Assembly (NCBI GenBank): GCA_032158125.1
Contig: JASKOT010000004.1
Location: forward strand, 124,001 to 188,000
DNA: 64,000 nucleotides
Direction of reading: 5' to 3'
Origin: Papiliotrema nemorosa
Taxonomy: Eukaryota; Basidiomycota; Tremellomycetes; Tremellales; Rhynchogastremaceae
Shown here: positions 49,410 through 61,607 of the stretch, piece after piece
How positions within the stretch are numbered: position 1 is the stretch's first letter
Layout: every line of letters begins with the position of its first letter
Notes under the pieces: model-generated
The model's database searches: none
Told to the model about the DNA's origin: nothing
The model's input: only the letters and a program-made list of their open reading frames with translations
Made by a program: the position numbers and the translations under genes

Positions 49410-52400
49410 TCACACTCCCAACAACGTCCCCAACGCCCAAGCGTACATGGGTAAAATCAAATTATCGTTTTGCGCAGAGAACGCTTCCAAGAGGGTCGAC
49501 AGAAACATGGTGATTCCGTATGACCAAGGCTACCGTCAATTACCCTTTCGTCGAAAATCCCACTAACATCCATGTCTCGAGGGGAGGTGGACAAGACACT
49601 CACGTTAAATGTGTCGACAAGACCAAAGAGCCATAAAAGCCCAGAGGACGCCATGACGGATAGAAAGAGGGCTATGCTCCCTTCGACCGTCTTACCGCTG
49701 GAGTGTGACCATCTGATTCTGCCATATCTGCGCCCCACAATTGAAGCCTACCACATTAGCACTCTGTCGCTACAGGTCATTCCAATAATTCACGAGGGCA
49801 TCTCCGATACCGAGAGAGAGGATTCCAGTGTAGTGCAAAATCTCACTCGGCCTGATGATAAGCATTCACTCAGTCCGAGTCAGACTACCCAACTCACCCT
49901 TCGAGCCATAAAGGACACGCACATCCCGCCAAGAGGTAAAAATGACTCAGAATGGCCGTCCCTGAATCTTTATGATCCAAGAACTCATTCAAGAACAAAT
50001 GTACGCTGACACCAAATGGCCATAGAGCAAAATACCGTACGTATTCTGCAAAATTGAATGCGGCGAAAGCGACACTGAACGAGAGGTGAGTGAAGGCGGG
50101 CTAGGGACATCAGCGATGGATCGTGCAGAGACGGGAGAACCCACATCAACCGCTATGCCCGGTACAAACATGACCACTGCCAGAGCATGGAAGAATTTCC
50201 GTCGAGCGTTGACGCTGAGCGTAGGCATGCGAGAGTCCGCTGCGTCCATCATCTGCGTAGCGACTCCGCTGATGCCATCGTTATTGATGGTCGGCCCACT
50301 GGAGCTCGCAGTGGATGAGCCAGCTTGTCGTTGTTCTTTTGTATCTCGCTGCGCCGCGTGACCAGGTACGACATACCGCCTATGCCGTCTGCCCCTGCTC
50401 AGTTGTCTAGACCACCCAGCAACGGATATAGCGGCCAATCCCCCCCAATACGAGATGAGTACTGGTCGAGTCCAAGGTTTTCTCCCATCAAATAACCAGT
50501 AGACGACCCAGAGCCACGGATCTCGCCAGTTGAGACACCACCTTGCCCAGGTTCCTACTAGCCCCACGCAGACTATGGCCGAGCCACCATAAAAACCCAG
50601 AGCGAGGAGACGACGATGTACAGGCTTCTCGTGCGGGAAGCGTAATCGATGCGCGGGCTTTTGGGCAAGATGTCGAGACAGGTATAGAAGCGGGGAGAGT
50701 AGTATCCCAGCGAGAAGGGATCCCGGGATCAGGGCGAGTTGAAAGGTCAGTAGAGGGGTGGGTAGCCGGTACGTCTTGATATAAGGCGTTCGAAGGATTT
50801 GAATCTGCCAATCAGCAATGGTCCACTTGACGACTCGACTACTCACCTTCATACGGGTCATATTGACCGTTTCCATGAACAAAGCAGTGGCCGCGTTACA
50901 CACTACCGCCAGCTCGCCCAGCGTGAAGCCTCTTCTAGCCAGTCGAACGCAGACATACAGACTGAACTGATAGAACAGCGTGGCGATGACAATGTCTGAT
51001 GGTGACATGTCGCTCCATACTCCATGACCGATATAGGCGGTAGCGATCTTGACGATAATGCACCCGCCAGTGACTAGGAAGCCCATGAAGACCGCGCTGA
51101 GATTTCGCTTCAGTTCGCCCTTACGCAACCAATAGGTTGTGGTGAGGAAACTGACGCGGCTTGGATCACTATTGTCCCGCTCCATCGTTGTGCTGGTAGG
51201 CGGCGTGGGCCCTTTTTTGGAGAGTTTGATGGTCAAACGGAGCGACCAGCTCAGCTGGACGAGCAACACGAACGAACAGAGAGTGAAGAGTTGTACAAGA
51301 TTCCGCCGAGACGTTGCAAGGGCAGATAAAGCCCTGATGGCGTCGCTAACGAGTGGGAGGGTTGATCCTTTCGGAATTCGAATCGGGGTGGAAGACAACA
51401 CCAGTGGCTGCTCTATTGCCCATCCTGGGTTTGTCGCCGTACCAGGTGAGGAAGAGAGCTGTTTTAGTGCCGCATGCAGCATAGCCGAGGCGATCAAAGG
51501 TGAAAGCAGTAGAGCGAACAATGCGCCGTCGTCCAGACACTCCCTGAAACTTAGTCTTTACCAACAAGCAGGCTGGGGTTGAACTCACCGGTATTCCCGC
51601 TCTTCTGTCCCCCATACACAGCCTCTACTGCCGATTTCAATGCTCGGTACCCCTTCACTGGCAATATGTGATATGCCCAGCTTATCTCTACTCGTAGAGG
51701 TGCCGCTTAGACTGGTCACCGAACCACGCGCCGACCTGTCCCGAAGTTGCCCACCCGCAGGCCCGTGCAAAGCCGAGCTGGAGAGCGCAGGTGATCCTGG
51801 TCGAAGGGATGGCGACAAGACAGGAGATGAAAGACGCCGTACACGAAACGTGGTATAGACGATAGACAATCCGACGAGTAAACCGATCTCTGCCATGGTA
51901 AGCTCTTAGTGATTGCGGAAGACCGTGTGAGAGACGCACCACCTGCAAGAGCTTTCTCGTCCCATCCATATCCAAGCTTGAATATTCCCCAGCCAACAGC
52001 GCCTAGAAGAATTGCATCTTCGCAAGTTTTACTTGTGATACTGCGTCCTCGAGGGAATGGTGCCGGATTTCTTTTGACTTGACCTCTATTACCGCCTATG
52101 CGCACCGGCAATAAGGTGTAAAAGGCGGGTATCGGATGTGAGAGTGGGTTCTTTCGCAAGCTTTTGCCATTCAACGGCGGCGAGGGTCTATGGTGAGCGA
52201 GTCCGCGCAGGTTTGAGGGAGGACTTACCGCCTCTCCAATAACGGCGTTTCACCCCTGTCCGCAAGACTGACTGCACTTCCTCCAGCACTCAAGTTCTCC
52301 CTCTGCATGTCTTCCTTTTCCCCACTTGACCTCCTGTACGCCGCCAAAGATGCGGGTGCTCTACTTCCCTCCATTTCGGTCTCTTCGCCTCCTCTAGCGC

Positions 52401-52875
52401 TCACAAACCGATCTTCCTCTTCATACTCCCCTTCCGAAAAGCCAGCTTGAGAGCTCGCACTGGCCCCGTAGACCGTAGAGAATCCACCGGCGGGGTCATT
52501 CTCGTCCAAATCTATGATGGGTGATTCTGGAGGGATGTGTGATCCATGTAACGGTGAAGCCTCGTGTATTATCCTACTGGATCGTCGGGCTGCACCATTT
52601 GGAGATCTGGAAGAGAAACTTCGACGTTTCTCTCTATGACTTGAGGTTACAGTGGAGGGAATCGAGGACGGTGGAGGCGGAGAGGGAGAGGATGATGACC
52701 GAGAATGGGAACGTTGTCGCCGTCGGCCGGGGCGGTGTTGAGACGAAGAGTGAGAGGCGTGGGCATGACTATGCGGTTGATCTCTATGTAGCTGGGCCAC
52801 TGCAGCATTGGACGACGTGGTATATCTAGATGGCCCAGCTACAGCATTCTGCGAGCGAAACGTTGTGGTCGACAC
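49410..52875 (-). CDS. SEC59: Dolichol kinase Sec59 with long N-terminal extension
   Basis: Phosphorylates dolichol with CTP in the ER membrane, feeding N-glycosylation, O-mannosylation and GPI synthesis. The C-terminal region is diagnostic: VNARRKFFHALAVVMFVPGI, HLSFSVAFAAFNFAEYVRYF, FLNEFLDHKDSGTAILSHFY, LSLGIGDALASIVGSMVGRH, SGKTVEGSIALFLSVMASSG and LEAFSAQNDNLILPMYAWAL, ending GTLLGV. Upstream exons encode many membrane spans. The first exon (52225-52875) is a Ser/His/Arg-rich cytosolic extension of about 216 codons. That exon has no ATG at its 5' end: the frame opens with GTG and an in-frame TGA lies 22 nt further upstream, so the true start is in an unseen upstream exon or at an internal ATG. 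Divergent from the rhomboid gene. Confidence 0.9.
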
Positions 52876-53293
52876 GGTGAGGGATACCCAGCACGTTCAG
52901 CCTGGCGTGACCGTAAATAGATAAAATGTCCAGAACGCCGAGCCCGTTGGTCGGTTGATCTCTATGTCCTCCGTCCGATCCTTCTTTTTGCTGGGAGGAA
53001 GCGTGAGTCTTCTGCCTCTAGAGCTCACTTGTCACTCCTTCCGTTGAGCGAGGATGAGTGTAAGCATTGAAAGGAAGATGTTTAGGTGAGCCGACGTGGA
53101 CCATCCTCGTCTAGTATTCACAGACTGTCAACACACACACTGAGAGGGGGGTGATATCATCCCCCCGCATGTTCGGATCCGCAACCATGAATTTATCCGA
53201 GATTGGCCACCCGGATAAACTAACACAATGACTGTACCTCTCTCTGTTCGATGAACTTGCAACAGTCCCATTGTCCGTCGTCCAGTCTCCACC
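52876..53293. other. Divergent promoter, SEC59 / rhomboid
   Basis: 418 bp. It may hide the first SEC59 exon, because the first long exon lacks an ATG. I did not find an ATG with a good donor that keeps frame. It contains a C-run palindrome-like stretch at 53147-53166 (GGGGGG...CCCCCC). Confidence 0.35.
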
Positions 53294-54606
53294 ATGTCGT
53301 TCAGGATACCTCTGGGGCTGTCTCGGGTTTCGAGAATGGTGCCGAGCCCTCCATCTCTAGCAAGAGGATTCTTCACTCCGACGAGACAGATCTCCACCCA
53401 ATGTATCGCGGGTCCTTCTCGACCGTCTATACGTCAATTACCGATCTTGAACCTCGTCAAGAGGGAATTCGCCACATCTTCCTCTAAACTCGTCAGATCG
53501 ACCTACTTTCCCAAAGGAAGTGGAAGTGGAGGCGGATGGAGTGGCGGACCGAGAAATGGATGGTTTGATAGACTGAGAGCTAGATTGAATGGGTATAGCG
53601 AACAGCGTATTGTACGTTCACCCATACTTTCTACTGGGCCCAGCTAATCGTGCAGATTTATACGCTGATAGGCTTGAATGTTGGAGTATACGCCCTTTGG
53701 CAATATGCCCAGACTTCATGGGTATGCGATTACTTCAACGTGATTAACAGTTGTGGCTGATTCCCTAGACCCGGTTCAAAGACCCATCATTGTATCATTT
53801 CATGTCTAAAAATTTCGTCTTGTCCGAGCCAAACATCATGGCTGGGAGAATGTGAGTGTTCTTTTATCTCATCCGAAAAGTTTCAAGCCCGGCATTCACT
53901 AATCTCCAGATGGACGATACTCACATCGAGCTTTTCGCATTCAAGAGGTGACCATATCCTACTCAACTGTCTCGGTCTATACTTTATCGCGCCGGGAGCT
54001 TTATCGTATGTCAATCTCTAAGTCTGTCTTTTTGTGGCTCACCCGCAGCGTCTTGGGCGGCGCGGGGTTCCTCGGTCTATACCTTGCCGGTGCGTATCAC
54101 CCACCTCCCTTGCCTCTTGATCGGTCGGCTGATGTGTATAGGCGGAGTGGCGGCCTCTCTCACTTCATTAGCCTGGCATAGACTCACACGTAATCGAGTT
54201 CCAGGCTACGTCGGCTCGGAAGGTGCTTCAGGTGCTATCTACAGTACACTAGGTGAGTTCGAGTCTCTCCGTCTGCACACCGGACGTAGTTGATGAATCT
54301 CAGGCTTTTACGCCGCCCTGTTCCCAAATTCCACTGTTCTCATGTTCTTCGTCATTCCCATGCCGATGTGGGCAGCCGTAGGAGGTATTTTTGCTGTGAG
54401 TTGACCTTGCCACTTTGCCCTCTCACCCGAGAAATCTGTGTAGGAGTGGTTGATGGCTGTGTGGTGCTCATGATCAGTGGGATCTGTATAGTGCGGTATC
54501 CAGACCGTTCTCTGGAACGGACAGTGCGGGAGATGTGGGTGGGCTGGCACTGGGTCTTCTAGCCGCATACAGGTTGAAGAAAGGACGAGGGTTTAGAAGG
54601 TGGTAG
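53294..54606 (+). CDS. Mitochondrial rhomboid (Pcp1/PARL type), catalytic His replaced
   Basis: Pcp1-type rhomboids cut membrane proteins of the mitochondrial inner membrane (Mgm1, Ccp1 in yeast). Ser/Arg-rich targeting region (MSFRIPLGLSRVSRMVPS). Spans: IYTLIGLNVGVYALWQYAQT, then FSHSRGDHILLNCLGLYFIA with HxxxN, VLGGAGFLGLYLAGG, the Ser motif GSEGASGAIYSTLG, and AALFPNSTVLMFFVIPMPMW. The last exon reads WDLYSAVSRPFSGTDSAGDV then GGLALGLLAAYRLKKGRG. Rhomboids of this type have HxGG where this protein has DVGG (GAT codon), so the general-base His is absent. It may be inactive or use another residue. About seven introns, and the last must be read as one 84-nt intron. Confidence 0.88.
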
Positions 54607-54933
54607 ACAGTTACAACCTGGCATTTAAGCGCCATACCCACTTTCGGATGCCACATCATCGCTCAACTGTCGTGTCTTCAGGTCGATGATTTCAACCACA
54701 CAAGCCACTGTGGCGTTGATGATACTGATACATGCATTGAGCAGGGTACAGATTGTAGTTGTACAGAGCCAGAATACCCAAGAAAAGACTTTTACAGTCC
54801 ACACCCAAAAGAAAAAAAGAGAAAAGAGCGAAAACGAAGGTTTGATACTGCACTACACTATAGATGCCGCCCAAAGAAGCCTCGAGTCGGGTCGATCCAC
54901 AATACCCCGCTGAGCATTGTCCCTCGAGCTCGT
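54607..54933. other. Convergent 3' spacer, rhomboid / glutaredoxin
   Basis: 327 bp with A-rich stretches (AAAAGAAAAAAAGAGAAAAG near 54809-54828) that suit polyadenylation. No gene was seen. Confidence 0.35.
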
Positions 54934-56982
54934 CTAGCCCACCACTCTTCCTTTGGAGCCTCTCCTATCGGGCTTCGGATCCGCCCTGATCGGTGCTTCA
55001 GCGGCGTCTGCTTTCTTCACCTCGGAAACCTTGTCAACAATTTCGACCGCCTTTGGCTCCTCGGATTTCTCGTCCTTTTTCGCTGCCGGTTTTTCTTCCG
55101 AGGTTGCCGAGTTGTCTACCTGGTCCTCTTTGACACCTCCCTCTGTCGATGACGTCTGCTCGACAGTCGGAATGACGTTTTCGATCATGGGTAATTGCGC
55201 GGGTGAGGCAATGTCCACCGGGTTGATGACCACTCTTTGCTTTTCACCGTTCGCATTCTCCTGCGAGCCCTTTTGATCGCTCGCTTGATCGCCTAATGGA
55301 AACAAGTCTCCAACTTGTGGGTTCACCTCTGGGTGATCCGATGGAGGGTTAGTCATCCCTATCAGATCTTCCATTTCCATACCCGCCACTTTGGCCGCAT
55401 CTAGAGGATCCACCATCGGTTTCAAATTCTTCGGTGCCGGTGGTAGGTGAGGAGGAGGTGGAAGTTTGTTATTTGCTTGGACAGCCCGCAATCGTTCCGC
55501 TTCAAGCTGTGCGAGTCGGGCGCGCAATCTGGCCATTTCTGCCGCTGCGGCCTGTTCACTCGCTGGCCCAAATCGAGCTGGATCCTGAATTCCATTAGGC
55601 GAGCCTCGACCGTTCTGTCGAGCTTTATCACTTCTACCTTCGACTTCGTCATCCCTGACCATGATGAAACCCGCTTTGTCAAGTACGGGTACTTGATCGC
55701 CCAAACTATGCACCACGTCGCCTGGCGCAGCGTCCGGTCCGAGGTCGATAGGTTTGCCGCCATCTTTGGGTGGTCCATTCACTGGGATCTCCGGCAAATC
55801 AAGTCGAGGTGGTTTGGCCATGTTGATACGTCTCCTGAAACCTGGTAACATTTCTAGTTCCCTGAATGTTTTTCGAAGACCACCTTCACCGTGTAATAGG
55901 GCGATTTCGTCGGATCCACCGATGGACTGGAAGTCGAGCAAGACGTTGGGTACGGTACGTCGGCCAGTCAATTGCTGCAAGAGCGATTGCAACATTTGGG
56001 CGTCGGCTGAAATGTCAGACGGAAAAACTAAGGGTTGGTCGAGATGGACTCACATCGTTGGTCTAGCTCAATGATGAATGGAGCAGGGGTCAGTCGGTAC
56101 TCTTCTAAAATCTTCTTTGCCTTTTTAGAGTATGGGCAATACGTCTGGGAATGAGCATACTGGACTTTGTCAATTTGGAAACCCTCGACTCACCTTGGAA
56201 AAAACGACCAGTCTATACTGTTTCTTTGCGTAATCCGCCCATCCTTCCTGGAAGATACTCTCCCCATTCTCACCCATATCCAAATCATCCAAAGCCTTTT
56301 CGAAACCCTTCCCTCCCATCTGTGCCAATCCCGCTTTATTCGGCACTGTCCAGGATTTGGGCAAGACTCCACCTTCCGCCAACCACCATACCAGACTTTC
56401 CAGTGCGTGCTTCTTATCTTGTTCCATCACGTCTTCCCTGTGAGATTTGAATCTCTCCTCTACATCCTCTTCCGCTGCTGATTTGGGCAAAGGTTCTTCA
56501 TATGCCTGGACAAAGAGGTCATCTTCCGCTATCAGTTCTCCCAAATCCTCATCCAAAATTGATAATCCATTTTGAGCTTTGATCCGTGCTGCTTCCCTCG
56601 CCTCACGCGCTTCCCGAGCTCTCGTTTCGGATTCTCTGGCGTATAGTTGGAGTTTAGCGTGCGAAGCGAGTTTTTCAGAGTAAGAGGTGAGAGAGGAGAA
56701 GGTTTGAGGGTGGGAGTAGGAAAAGAAGAAGAAGGAGATGCAGAGTAGGGCCGAGATGGATAAGATCGGGTAGGCGTATCGGTTCACTCGTTGTTTCAAC
56801 GTATAACTTATACGTCGGGTCGTCCGGTACGTCTTGGTTGAAGATGGGGAGCCGTGCGAGAGGGGTAAGAGGGGAGGGGTGACGGGATGGGTAGTGGTGA
56901 ATATTGGCATGATACTCGACTTGTTCTTGGTCGGTGAAGTGAAGATGGAAGGAGAGTAGACGCTGATAGTGGGTCCTGCCAT
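54934..56982 (-). CDS. Membrane-anchored glutaredoxin with long C-terminal extension
   Basis: Resembles yeast Grx6/Grx7, single-span monothiol glutaredoxins of the early secretory pathway. Exon 1 (minus strand) encodes a basic N-terminus, one span (YAYPILSISALLCISFFFF), an Ala/Arg/Glu-rich coiled coil, then QYRLVVFSK. The next exon supplies the active site TYCPYSKKAKKILEEY and PFIIELDQR, followed by GRRTVPNVLLDFQSIGGSDE and LLHGEGGLRKTFRELE, which carry the cis-Pro and the glutathione-binding GG. About 300 residues follow that Grx6/7 lack: Pro/Asp-rich, with a coiled coil (MARLRARLAQLEAERLRAVQ) and an Ala/Glu/Lys tail. Three exons. Redox role secure, extension role unknown. Confidence 0.88.
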
Positions 56983-58151
56983 CGGATTGGGATGGAGGTG
57001 ATGGTGAAGATGAGGAGTGCGGAGGAGTAGGAATCGACAGGAACGAGGGGTGAGCCAGCGCGGGGTTTAGGTGGTCTGTCGGACCTGGGACCTTTGGGTG
57101 GAAAGACGAGTGTCTGGTCGAAAAGACAAAAGCTGCTTGCTGAACGGGACTGATCAACGGGAAGTAAATATTCTTCGAGGCGGTTGATGCTGATGGTCAC
57201 GGTAGCTATATGAGCTGTCCAGAGTACCGGATCGTGTGAGCGCGACGAGTATATCTGCGCTATGAACCCGAATTTTCTTTGTCGAGGCGTCGCGTTTCAG
57301 CTCGAACAATGGTCGAATAGAGGTCCAAGCAGGTATCCAAGCGTACGCAGGTACAAGGTGGTCGAGCGAGTGGTTCTTGCAGTGGGGTTCCCAATATCTC
57401 TCTGCTATGTATACCGAAGGGGCATCGTTCGGAGAGGGGAGGGCAAGGAACGAAACGACGAGAAATGCTGTTTAGAGTAAACAATCCACAACCCCTCCCC
57501 CGTTCTCCCCTTCTCCCTTCCTCGCCCCTTTGCCTTTGCGTAAGAGGCTACAGCACCCTATGCATACGCAACGCCTCTGTGCTTAGCGTCCCTCTCAGAC
57601 TCACCAAGCGGCCCACATGCACAGAGTACGACTTGGCCGGATGTTTCGCTTGCCGGGTACGGTGGGTACGTACGGCGAGATAGGTCAGCCTGCCAAACAT
57701 CCCCTGTAGGTTTAATATCCCCCAGGGCGACCGTGAAGTTTACCGGGATGCCATAAAGATCGACCAACCCTTCCTTCGAAGCTCATCACAGGGATGGACG
57801 CGTCGGGGGGACGACAAGAAGGAGCAAGGGGCATCCGTATCATGCATGTACCCCAGAATCCCATGGCGCTCTGGGCTTGACCCTGTGGCTGCCCCGGTGC
57901 AAAGGTCAAATCGAAGGGTCACCACTTGAACCTCGGCAAGAGATGACCTCTTAGCAGCAATTCGAGGCAATTGCTCTATTCAAAAGATCGAGACTAGACT
58001 ACGCACAGAACATTCCCCATCACATCAATAACTTAATCTTCGAGGCGACGAATGGCGCGTCAAATGAATGCGTGATGCATGAGTGACGCAGAGACCGTCT
58101 GGCGATCTACGTTCAGGTCTAAGAAGCAATATAAAGTGACAACGCAGCATA
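56983..58151. other. 1.17 kb spacer without recognisable gene
   Basis: Lies between the glutaredoxin start and the PRP31 stop, both minus strand. Minus-strand frames at 57558-57970 overlap and are individually short (65-76 codons). They could be a decayed gene but show no domain or clean splicing. A pyrimidine-rich stretch is at 57490-57540. No tRNA was seen. Confidence 0.35.
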
Positions 58152-59978
58152 TCACTTTTGTCCAGGTATACTGCTCCCTTCCTTCTTCACATGCGTAAAC
58201 GTCCCACCGGCGAACCACCTCTCGTTGGCCTGTTGGACCCTCGCAGCGGCCGATAGAGAAGGGGTGACAATTTCGATTCCCTGTACAGGGGTAAACGACA
58301 ATGATGTCGACATACCCGACTTGGCGTCGTTTGAAGTGGTACTTCGACCCAACATTTGCGTTCGAATCTTGTTGGCCCGTGATAGTTTGGCTAGACGTTA
58401 GCGTCGAGCGGATGTTATTTCGAGGATGGTATGCTCACCTTTCGACTTTGCGTCGGCCATTTCTCCTCGAACCTTGCCCGCTGAACCAATCATACCCAAT
58501 CCAACAGTCTCATCATCCACTCCAGTCTCTTCTTCCGCTTTGCCAAACTCCATCCTATTCTGCAACTTTCTCAACTCCGTCTGCGCATACGCTTCTTTCT
58601 GCTTCCTCGCCCTGTACATCAGAAACAGCACGATACTCGACCCCGGTTCTAGCTCACCTCTTTCCACCTCGTTTCTTCCTGTTGGTCTCTTGAGGAATCG
58701 GCAATGCCTTTGTCAGTTTATTTGGTGGAGGTTCCGACATCTTCTCAATCCGCTTTGTCAACTCTGCCAACATTTTCCTGCCTGCACTTCCGTCCCGAGC
58801 CGATTTCCCCGCATCGATACGAGCAGCCAAGACGCATTTGGCAGATACGGCTCGTTGAGCTCTTCTCCTATCTTCCGGCTGAGCAGATTGCACAACTTGC
58901 GACTGGAATATAAACCCGACGTGTCGCTGATGTCCCGCTGCTGACATGTGGGAATTTGCCAGTGTCCTCTTTTGCGCTCCAAACAGCATGACATTGCACG
59001 AAGGTTGTCTTGAAAATGCGTGCAGACCCCCAGCTAGACCTAGGAGTTTTGCAGCGATATTCGTACCGACAATCGCTGATAAATTCGGTGAAACAGCCGC
59101 CATACGAGATTCGACATACGAAAAGATGGTCTCTCGAGCTGTTCGTAGTTGACCTGCGACTTCTGTAGCTTTCTGTACAGTAATCCATTCTCCAGGTGTC
59201 AACTTTCTCCCTCGAGTAGAAGTCGCCGTGAGGGTGATGGAGAGGATCGTAGCCGGTGGAAGGGTAGAAGGCATCTCGCATTTGGTTAGATCGTCGGCGT
59301 TACCTATCCCGTTGACAGCGGCGATATAGGTCCATGGATCCGTGATGAGTTGTTCCAGTTCCGGAAACCTGGGCGCATAGTGATCTCGGATGAATTTGTG
59401 TACGAGTAAAATCTCATTCTCCACCTCGACCGACATGTTGTTTGCTTTCACGACGAGATGGTACTCTGGGTTCTCTTCTAATGGTCCAGACGCGGTGGAC
59501 ATGTCGCTGGGGTTCGCCGTGTACTTCTCTATATCCTGACACATCAGCCCACATCGCAAAACGGCTCAATGACACTCACTGCTAGCACTTCCGGAAGCTT
59601 CGTACCCATCATGAGTTTCGCTACTTTGCTCACATCTTCCACGCCAGTCAAATCAGATTGCTCGACTTCCTCCGCGTCGAGCTCTTCGGCTGGACGTACC
59701 CCTCCTTCAGGTACGAAGCCCATGGGTATATCTCCATCCTCATCTTCCTCTTCCATTCCGTCTCCCCCGTTACCAACTCCATGCCCGTTTCCATTACCGT
59801 TCGACTCGAGGTCATCCGTTGCAGGCCGTTTGAGCGATTTGGAAGGGAGAGGAGGGGGAAGCATCAACCCTGGACCGGAAGATGGGCCGGCTCGAGAGGA
59901 AGAAGCGACGGGTTGAGGGGATTGTTCTTCATCTGATAGATCGTCCAGATCAGCCAAGAGAGAGTCTGCTAATGACAT
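58152..59978 (-). CDS. PRP31: U4/U6 snRNP protein Prp31
   Basis: Binds the 15.5K-U4 snRNA complex and is needed to form the U4/U6-U5 tri-snRNP. Start [20 protein letters not shown], typical for Prp31. An acidic linker follows, then the NOSIC/Nop region: [92 protein letters not shown] and [20 protein letters not shown]. The C-terminal domain has [29 protein letters not shown], and [16 protein letters not shown]. It ends GSSIPGQK. Five or so exons. Length about 540 aa, as expected. Shares a 298-bp divergent promoter with OST3/6. Confidence 0.96.
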
Positions 59979-60276
59979 GGTGAGGGTGTGATGTGTAAAC
60001 TGGTGCAGGTACAAAGTTGGGTTCTTGATGAGTGAGTGTGAGGTTGGGTGGCGAATAAAAAGGGGGGGATCATTTACATTCCACCTCCACCGCAGGTCAT
60101 TCCAGCGCGACGCAACCCCGTTATAGACACCTTGAACGGCAACGAGGACAACGACGACGACGCTGAAAGGTAAAGGAGCAGCGATCGAGGAGAAGAAATC
60201 CGATCAGAGCTCGAGCATCTAAGAAGAAGCCTCCGCTCGACCTCATTCTCATCGCCCAACAGTCCTGGTCACCGCA

Positions 60277-61474
60277 ATGCGACTCTCCCTCCTCACCTCC
60301 CTCCTGGCACTCCCTCTGGGACTGGCAAGCTCAGTAGAACACTGGTCGACACTCGCTTCTAAATCCAAAGATGGAATAATCAAGCTGGATTCCGCATCTT
60401 ACGATGACATTCTCGCTTCAGATAGGGAATATTCCGTCTCGATCGTATTGACTGCGCTCCCTGCGCAATTCAAATGCCAACCTTGCCAGTGAGTCTCCTC
60501 ACCCCTAAACAACTCCACTGATAATAGCGACTTTGATCCAAATTTCAAACGCGTCGCTTTGAGCTGGAAGAAGAAAGCTGGAGAAGCGAAAGATCAGCAC
60601 TTCTTCGCTTCTCTAGATTTTGTAGATGGCCAGGCGGTATACCAGCGGGTCAGTCTTTTGAGTCGTCTTCATGGGAGGAGGGCTGATGGATATAGCTCGG
60701 GCTACAAACCGCTCCTACGGTGCAATTCCACCCTGCTGCGACTGGACCTAATGCGGACAACAAGCTCTCCGTGGTCAACTTCGACTTGAACCGGAAGTGA
60801 GTACAAGTCCATTCCATCTCCATCCTCACCCATCTCTCTATGATTCCTGGGTTCGGTATCCTCACGAGCATGATTATTAACTGACTCACAGTGGCCTATC
60901 AGCCGAAGCGTACCACAACTGGGTTTCCAACCTCACTCCAGTCTCCTTCCCCTTGTACAAACCCTTCAACCCCATCCCATTCATCGTCATCCCCCTCGTA
61001 CTCGTCACCCTCGCCGTGGGAACCTACACTCTCTGGCCATACGCGCTCCCGATCATTCAAAGTCGGATTGTATGGGGTTCAGCGAGTATTCTGCTCATCC
61101 TCACATTCACCTCTGGATACATGTGGAACCGAATAAAGAATGCGCCTTATGTCGCTGTGAGCCAGAACGGACAGACGAGCTGGATCGCCGGGGGTTTCCA
61201 GAACCAATTAGGGCTCGAAAGTCAAGTTGTCGGAGCTATCTGTACGTCCCACCTCCCTCGGTAACTTGGGCAAATTTGGGTATGGCTAATGTCAGATGGC
61301 ATGTTGAGTTTCAGCATTATAGCCTTGACAGTCTTTGTGCCGGGACAGTTGAACCCTACCAAACAGAGAATCGCAGTGTATCTCTGGTTGGCCATGCTAG
61401 TCGTCGTGTTTAGCTTGTTGATCAAGCTTTTCAAGGTCAAAAACGGAGGATACCCCTTTGGTCTTCTCTTTTAG
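60277..61474 (+). CDS. OST3: Oligosaccharyltransferase subunit Ost3/Ost6
   Basis: An ER subunit with a luminal thioredoxin fold that holds glycosylation substrates by mixed disulfides. Signal peptide MRLSLLTSLLALPLGLASS. The thioredoxin region has VSIVLTALPAQFKCQPCHDF with the CxxC motif, AKDQHFFASLDFVDGQAVYQ, and TAPTVQFHPAATGPNA with the cis-Pro. Four membrane spans follow (FIVIPLVLVTLAVGTYTLW; WGSASILLILTFTSGYMW; YGMLSFSIIALTVFVPGQL; YLWLAMLVVVFSLLIKLF). It ends NGGYPFGLLF. Four introns, one directly after the CxxC. About 330 aa. Ost3 and Ost6 cannot be told apart here. Works downstream of the Sec59 product. Confidence 0.94.
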
Positions 61475-61607
61475 ACCTCATAGATGACGTGGGAAGAACA
61501 GAAGGAAGTGATCAAAAAGCTGCATGCAGCGATGCAAATGCAACGAGTGTCAATCACCATGTCATCCATGTGAGGGCTATGATCAGGCTCTACTTCGAAC
61601 AATCCTC

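Noticed and set aside
57558..57970. Overlapping minus-strand frames that might be exons of one small gene
   Set aside because: They cannot be joined in frame with consensus splice sites and show no recognisable domain; possibly a relic.
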